Below are positions 58,558-64,000 of a stretch of 64,000 bases of DNA, one piece after another. Positions within the stretch are counted from its first letter, which is position 1. Each line of letters opens with the position of its first letter. Location: positions 62,459,850-62,523,849 of the forward strand of contig NC_135714.1 in assembly GCF_964656455.1 (NCBI RefSeq), read 5' to 3'. Source of the stretch: Halichoerus grypus. Lineage: Eukaryota > Chordata > Mammalia > Carnivora > Phocidae. Made by a program: the position numbers and the translations under genes. The notes under the pieces are model-generated. The model was not told where the DNA came from. It saw nothing but the letters and a program-made list of their open reading frames with translations, and ran no database searches.

Positions 58558-60179
58558 GTGAGTTGGGTGGGAGGGCTTGTGGTTTCTGCTTGGAGGAGGC
58601 ACGCTGTTGGGGTTTAATAGAGTGTCCTGCTTTTGTATCTGGTGAATGCCTGGCTCAGAGCGCGGACTCTGGGGCCAATAATAACCAGCCTTGAGAACAC
58701 ATTTCTCTTTGACTTGAAAAAGAAATTTAAAATTCCAGAGTGAAGGGAAGGTTATGTGGAATCCACTGCAACCTCCCATCCATTGCCTCTGTCCTTTTTA
58801 TAGCATTCCAGATGGTCTCAGGGCTTCTCCTTGAGTAGTTGGAAGGAGTTTCAAGCTTGTGTCTATTTAATCAATACCATTTAGGTATGATTGTTCAGTC
58901 AGTTCTGGCCCCACCTGTCTGGAGAAATTGTCACTCTATGTTTTAGAAGCCCTATGAGAAGCTTTTGTTTTTGTTTTTCTGTTATAAAACTTTCCTGGAG
59001 AAAGTAATGCCTTTGCTGAATCCAAAGAAATAAGTACCAATTATCCAAGTGAAAGTTTGACGGGCAGGTCAGAAGGAACGGAGAAGTGAAGGTGAAGGGC
59101 ACTACCAGATGTAAGAACAGCACAGAGATGAAAGACAATGTGATGGTTGGGAAAATTGCAAACAGATCAATAAGACTGGAGAACTTAGGGAGGCAGAGGA
59201 GGAGTAGTGAGGATGTGGAGTTTCGTGAGCTAGATCACAGAAGGTCTTGAGTGCTGTGTAGGAAGGAGTGTGGGCACATGGAAAGGTTTGAAGTAAGGTG
59301 ACAGCTAAATTAGTACATGAAGCTTAGTTCAGACAATTAGCAGCTCCACTGTAACCCCATATCCAGGGGGTATGTAAAGCCAGAACCCTTGTTCTAGACA
59401 GAGCCACAAGCATATAAGACCTTGTAAATTAATCATTAAGGATTCACATTTTAGTTAGCGCCCACATAATTACACTCCAAAGTAGTGTATCAGCCCTGAG
59501 CCACAACAGAGAGCAGCTATAGTTTTAGAAATTATGGGTCTGGGGCATGACAGAGACATACAGGGGGAAACAGAAAGTTTTTAATGAATAGCTGGTATCG
59601 GCATTTCCACCATAAACCATAATTTAAAGAAATCATAATTCAGCAGCACTATAAAGTCTATAATTCATCATTTTGACTGGAGGAACTTGGATCAGAATTT
59701 TCTGTAAAGTGTAAAGAAAAATGTGCATACACATTTCTTGCCAAATGCTAATGCAGTGTTATTTTGAGTTTAGAGGGAAAAAATGGGCCAGGAGCCAATG
59801 AAGATGGCACTGTTCCCACTAGGTTGTTGAGGACCTCTAGAGACTTCTCAAGTTACTTAACTTTTAGGGTCTCAGGTTGCATGTTTGTAGATTAGATCTG
59901 TCTTGTCTAATTTAGGATATCACAAAGGTGAGTTTACTGTAAAATGTGATTAGCCCACTCTTTTATTCCTTAAAATATACACAGTTTGTATTTCTTTTGA
60001 CATTAATCGCGGCCATTACTATAGGATATACTTGCAGTCTGTGACAAAACACATTTTCTATTCAGTGATTTGGACTCACCTAAGCACACAACATTATGAA
60101 CGTATATGCTAAATACATATATGGTATATCTATATATGTGTTTAAGGGTAGGAGTCCACCTCTCCAGTCATTCAGTCAT

Positions 60180-61030
60180 TCAAATAAACACTAATTTATC
60201 CCATGTGCTGTGAAACACATTGGAGATTCAGTGACTACAAAACACAGTCTCTGTTCTCAAGCAACTTAGAGTCTAAAACAAGCAAATAAGGAGGCAATGA
60301 CAATACATGATGAGTGCTATGATATGATACGCAAGCAGAGTCACAATATGGAAGAAACAGGGAGACACCTAGTCCAGTGGAGCATGGGGGAGGTCATGGA
60401 AGGCTTCCTCTTGGAGGTGAACTGAGCTGGTTGAAGTGTAAATTATCTCTAGAGCATAGTCTCAAATTTCAGCCTGCCTTAGGACCACCTGTAGGGTTTG
60501 TTAGATCACAGATCGCTGGAGCCCACCCCAGGTTTTCTAATTTAGGAGAACTGGTCTAAGGGCTGAGAATTTGCATGTCTAACAAGTTCCCAGGTGATAC
60601 TGTTGCTTCTGCTCTACTCGCCACACTTGAAACCCCATTTATCTAGACTACAAATAGAGAGAAATTCATTCCAGGCAGATGAGCAGCAGGTGAAAGAAGT
60701 GAGAGACACAGGAGAACATGACATGTTTGAGGAATTACAGAGAGTTCAGTTGGCCAGAGCGTAAATCCCTAGGTGAAAAAGAAAGAAGAAATGAGAGTCA
60801 GATCATAGAGGACCTTACCGATAAGATGAAGAGTTTCCGTTTTGTCCTGAAAGAATGTTTTTGGGCAAGTAGGATGCTGAAAGATTCATAGCAGAGAGGG
60901 GGCATGATCAGATTTTTAATTTAGGAAGATCATTCTGGCTGTAGTGTAAAGAACACCCCACATGGGGTCCAGACAGAGAACAAGGAGGCCAAGAAATAGG
61001 CTGTTACAGTCATCTAGAACAAGAAGGGTT
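60180..61030 (-). repeat. L2-like, antisense, with a MER5-like insertion
   Basis: CAGTCTCTGTTCTCAAGCAA, CAGATCATAGAGGACCTTAC and GATCATTCTGGCTGTAGTGT fit an antisense L2; the MER5A-like element at 60446-60635 interrupts it. A similar L2-like stretch lies at about 59160-59330. Confidence 0.55.
60446..60635 (+). mobile_element. MER5A-like hAT-Charlie MITE
   Basis: About 190 bp with GGACCACCTGTAGGGTTTGT, GGAGCCCACCCCAGGTTTTC and AATTTGCATGTCTAACAAGT in consensus order. It lies inside an antisense L2-like region. Confidence 0.75.
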
Positions 61031-61129
61031 GGTAGCATGAACCGCATGCAGTGGCAATAAGGATTAGGAGTTAGTGAAATCTCGAAGCGACACTGGCACA
61101 GCCATGTGTAATCCAGCGTCATACATCAT

Positions 61130-61565
61130 GGCTGAGGGGCAGAAGCATCTTAAATGTCCTTCAGGTGATAAATAGATAAAGAAATTGTGTTACATACAAC
61201 AACGGAATAGTATTCAATCTTAAAGAAGAAGGAAATCCTGCCATGCTACAGGATGTATGAACCTTAAGGATATTATCCTAAGTGAAATAAGCCAGTCACG
61301 AAAGGACAAATACTGCGTGATTCCACTTATGTGAGCGATCTAAAGTAGTAACACTTTTAGAAACAGAAAGTGGAAAGGTAGTTGCCCCTGCAGGGGTGGG
61401 GGGTCGAGGTAGGGAGAGGGAAATGGTGAGTTAATTTTGTTCAGTGGATATAGAGTTTCAGTTTTGTAAGATGAAAAAGTTCTAGACATCTGTTCCACAA
61501 CAATGTGTATATAGTTAACACTACTGTACTCTGCACTTAAAAGTGGTTAAGATGGTAAAAAAAAA
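61130..61565 (+). mobile_element. Old L1 3' end (L1M-like), sense
   Basis: Sense L1 tail: AACGGAATAGTATTCAATCT, AAGTGAAATAAGCCAGTCAC and ACTCTGCACTTAAAAGTGGT, ending in an A-run followed by a G-rich tract. Similar in layout to the copy at 43861-45245. Confidence 0.82.
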
Positions 61566-62065
61566 AGGGGGGGCGGGGAGAGATTAAAAGATATTTAGAG
61601 CTATAGTGGTCAACTGGGTATAGGAAGAGGGTAAAACAGCCCAGTTTCTGAATATGTTGAGATGCCATTCATTGAGATCGAGAATGTATGGGGACCCTAG
61701 AGGGAGGGGGAGAGGTGGAGGCCATGATGAGTTCAGTGGGATGCACTTATAAAGGGTGTGCCTATTAAGGGCTGGCAGAAGATCAGTAGATATTCTCTGT
61801 GGGAGATAAACCTCTGAGAATCATTAATGGCAAGTAGTGATTTAATCCTCGGGCCTGAGATTCCCCAGGAAGATTGCATAGAGTAAAAAGCAACATAAAC
61901 AAATACCTGCGTAAAGGGAAATTTGTTCTGTGGCCTTTCTATAATGCTCTTCTTCATCCAATCCGATCCTCTAAATGGTATCTTAGATTTTGTTTTGTAG
62001 TGTTCCATAAGAATTATGTGCATACATACATGTATAAGATGTGTACACATATGAATAATATTATA

Positions 62066-62092
62066 AGGTGTGTGTATATATATATATAAACA
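62066..62092. repeat. Short TG/TA microsatellite
   Basis: TGTGTGTATATATATATATA, an alternating purine-pyrimidine run in AT-rich intron. Confidence 0.85.
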
Positions 62093-62279
62093 TGTGAGAT
62101 GTATACATTTAGGATATATATCAAATTTGGGCAAGGAGATCTGTAAACATGCATATTTACCAATAAATAGCATAGCATAGTGTGAGATTCAGCAAATCAG
62201 TTAATAGATTTACATCAACTCAGTTTTCTAAGTAATCATCCACCATTTGACTTAGAAGAGCCTTAAGGACAAAATCTTT

Positions 62280-63065
62280 AATTAATCTTGGTATCTTCCT
62301 TAGCATCTAACACAATGCCTCATATAAAAGTAGTTGCTTAGTAAATATCTGTTGACTAAATGAATCATTTTCAGACCTACTTTCAAACAGCTAATAATTC
62401 CCTAAACTATATCACCTTCAAATTCAAATATATTAATCATATGGGTATACACACAGACTTTGAATATCATATTTCCAATTCTTCTCTTAAAGGGGAAATA
62501 AATTCTCTTATCTCTTAATGCGAAAGAATATTTATTACTTCCTTTTTCAGATGGTTGTGGTACTCAGAGGTGGGTTGCCCAAGGTCACCACTTGAGAGAA
62601 AGGCCTTGCATAAGTCTTCCTAGTTCCATTTGTTTCCAGAGTGATTGCTGTAAGAAGAGTTCTCTTAAAACTACTCTTATTGGGGTTAGCAGGGATTCAG
62701 TTGGAACAGCTGATCTCTTTTGTCCTATAGACTCAAGTCTGGGCATGCTGTATTTGTTTTATGGCTGTGGACTTATGTGTCCATGTTTTTTCTTGAGACC
62801 TTTTCAAACACTAATAAAATTATTATCTGCAATTTCTGGAAATGTTTCTTTGTCCTTGGAATTCCTACTGTGCTTTATCTGAGCCTTTCGCACTGCTTAG
62901 CAGTTTCTACATTGGAGTTATTTATGAACTTCCCTTACTAAAAACTGGAAATCCTTGAGGAAAGAGTCTATATCTGATTCATCTTGCATCTCCCACAGCA
63001 CTTTGCTTGGTACCTTGCCCAGAGTAGGTTCTGACTAAATAGTTGCTACATGAATATGTGAGTGA
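62280..63065 (+). repeat. Two sense L2 3' ends
   Basis: One at about 62280-62365 (CATCTAACACAATGCCTCAT, TAAATATCTGTTGACTAAAT) and one at about 62940-63065 (TCTCCCACAGCACTTTGCTT). The ~570 bp between show nothing recognised. Confidence 0.5.
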
Positions 63066-63358
63066 ATTAATTTTGTTGTCCTAACCAAACTATGTGAGAG
63101 GATGATTTCTTGTAGAACCCCCTTTTACTCATCTTATTTTTCATGTGTGTTTAATTTCTGAGGCCAGCCATGGGCTTTGCTGCTTTCGTAATATGACAGT
63201 CAACAGGTGAAAGTGGTCTTTCTTTTAATGGAGGCTGAAATGATAATGTTGTTTATAAATCCTGACCTGGGATTCTAAAGATTTAAGTTACACACACACT
63301 TTGCTAAGGCTTACATGTTGAAGTGTTTGCCCCTCTTTAGAAGACATTGAAAGATGAT

Positions 63359-63559
63359 CGGGCGCCTGGGTGGCTCAGTTGGTTAAGCGACTGCCTTCGG
63401 CTCAGGTCATGATCCTGGACTCCCGGGATCGAGTCCCACATCAGGCTCCCTGCTCGGCGGGGAGTCTGCTTCTCCCTCTGACCCTCCCCTCCTCATGTGC
63501 TCTCTCTCTCATTCTCTCTCTCTCTCTCAAATAAATAAATAAAATCTTTTAAAAAAAAA
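63359..63559 (+). mobile_element. Young Can-SINE, sense
   Basis: A near-consensus SINE ending AAATAAATAAATAAAATC plus A-run, flanked by a perfect 20 bp duplication, AGAAGACATTGAAAGATGAT, at 63339-63358 and 63560-63579. Confidence 0.95.
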
Positions 63560-63654
63560 AGAAGACATTGAAAGATGATGAAAAATATTTTTTTAATTAA
63601 GTTGCTATAAAAGTATTTTCATTATTTTACTTCTTAGCTTAATCTGTTCATAAT

Positions 63655-64000
63655 GATATTTTTCATTCACTCAACAAATTTTTATTGAGCACTTCCATGT
63701 GCTAGGTGCTTGGGATCCATCCATGAACAAACAAAAATCCATGTTCTCATGAAGTTTCCATTCTCTTGGTGGGGCAGGAGGGAATAGACAATAAGGAATA
63801 AATCAAATAAATAACTCATATATTGCATGTGAGTGAAAAGTATTACGGTAAAACAAAAAGTAGATCAAGGTCAAGGGGATCAGAAATGTGGTGGTGGGAA
63901 CAGCAGGGGAGAGGGGAGACGCACCCAGATTGTAGTTGTAAATGAGCTGAGCTTTATTAAAACGATGATGTTTAAAGAAAGACTTGTAGGAGGTGAGGAA
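63655..64000 (-). repeat. L2, antisense, running off the window
   Basis: TTCATTCACTCAACAAATTT, TTATTGAGCACTTCCATGTG and GTTCTCATGAAGTTTCCATT mark a clear antisense L2 3' end; the body continues to the window edge. Confidence 0.65.

Larger units (their letters stand above)
58558..64000 (+). other. FRAS1: FRAS1 intron (partial), downstream
   Basis: A phase 0 intron that continues beyond the window. It contains antisense L2-like segments (59160-59330, about 60180-61030, 63655 to the end), a MER5-like element (60446-60635), an old sense L1 3' end (61130-61565), sense L2 ends (62280-62365, 62940-63065) and a young Can-SINE (63359-63559). No next exon was found. A small TA-repeat lies near 62070-62090. 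Confidence 0.8.

Noticed and set aside
62592..62941. Overlapping open frames considered as the next FRAS1 exon
   Set aside because: No phase 0 acceptor with CSPG-like translation; the peptides lack CSPG motifs and the area is flanked by L2 ends.
63360..63440. tRNA gene suggested by the SINE head with A and B box-like parts
   Set aside because: The tRNA-Lys likeness belongs to the Can-SINE family; the copies have SINE bodies and tails and no intact cloverleaf was apparent.

Overview
This is 64 kb of mammalian nuclear DNA, almost certainly from a caniform carnivore of the arctoid group (bears, pinnipeds, mustelids and relatives). The evidence is a set of tRNA-Lys-derived Can-SINEs with the arctoid-type body and (AAAT)nAAATCTT tails, several 5'-truncated carnivore L1 3' ends, and older eutherian repeats (MIR, L2, MER5-like, Tigger-like, MLT1-like, L1M-like). 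Elements were identified by eye against remembered family features, not by alignment, so subfamily names are approximate.

The window holds one gene on the + strand: an internal part of FRAS1, the Fraser extracellular matrix complex subunit. I placed 12 consecutive coding exons between 17379 and 58557, all with GT-AG introns and all joining in frame (2,000 coding bases, 666 codons after the first split codon). The first six exons (17379-29719) each encode exactly one eight-cysteine furin-like repeat and are all bounded by phase 1 introns. The last six (32381-58557) encode three CSPG/NG2-type repeats and the start of a fourth. Neither end of the gene is present: the window opens inside an intron at least 17.4 kb long and closes inside one at least 5.4 kb long.

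The rest is intron, mostly repeat debris. Layout: 1-17.4 kb upstream intron (L2, MIR, L1, nested SINEs, a Tigger-like element); 17.4-29.7 kb furin-repeat exons; 29.7-38.4 kb first two CSPG repeats, with a 1.1 kb old L1 just before the first; 38.4-47.8 kb a 9.4 kb intron with an old L1 carrying a nested SINE; 47.8-58.6 kb the third CSPG repeat; 58.6-64 kb downstream intron. I saw no second gene, no RNA gene, no promoter and no prokaryotic or viral gene system. The points most worth checking are a possible in-frame alternative acceptor at the exon starting 53947, a ~95% identical direct repeat bracketing the exon at 47773-47926, the modular furin exons, and an 84 bp tandem duplication at 52555.
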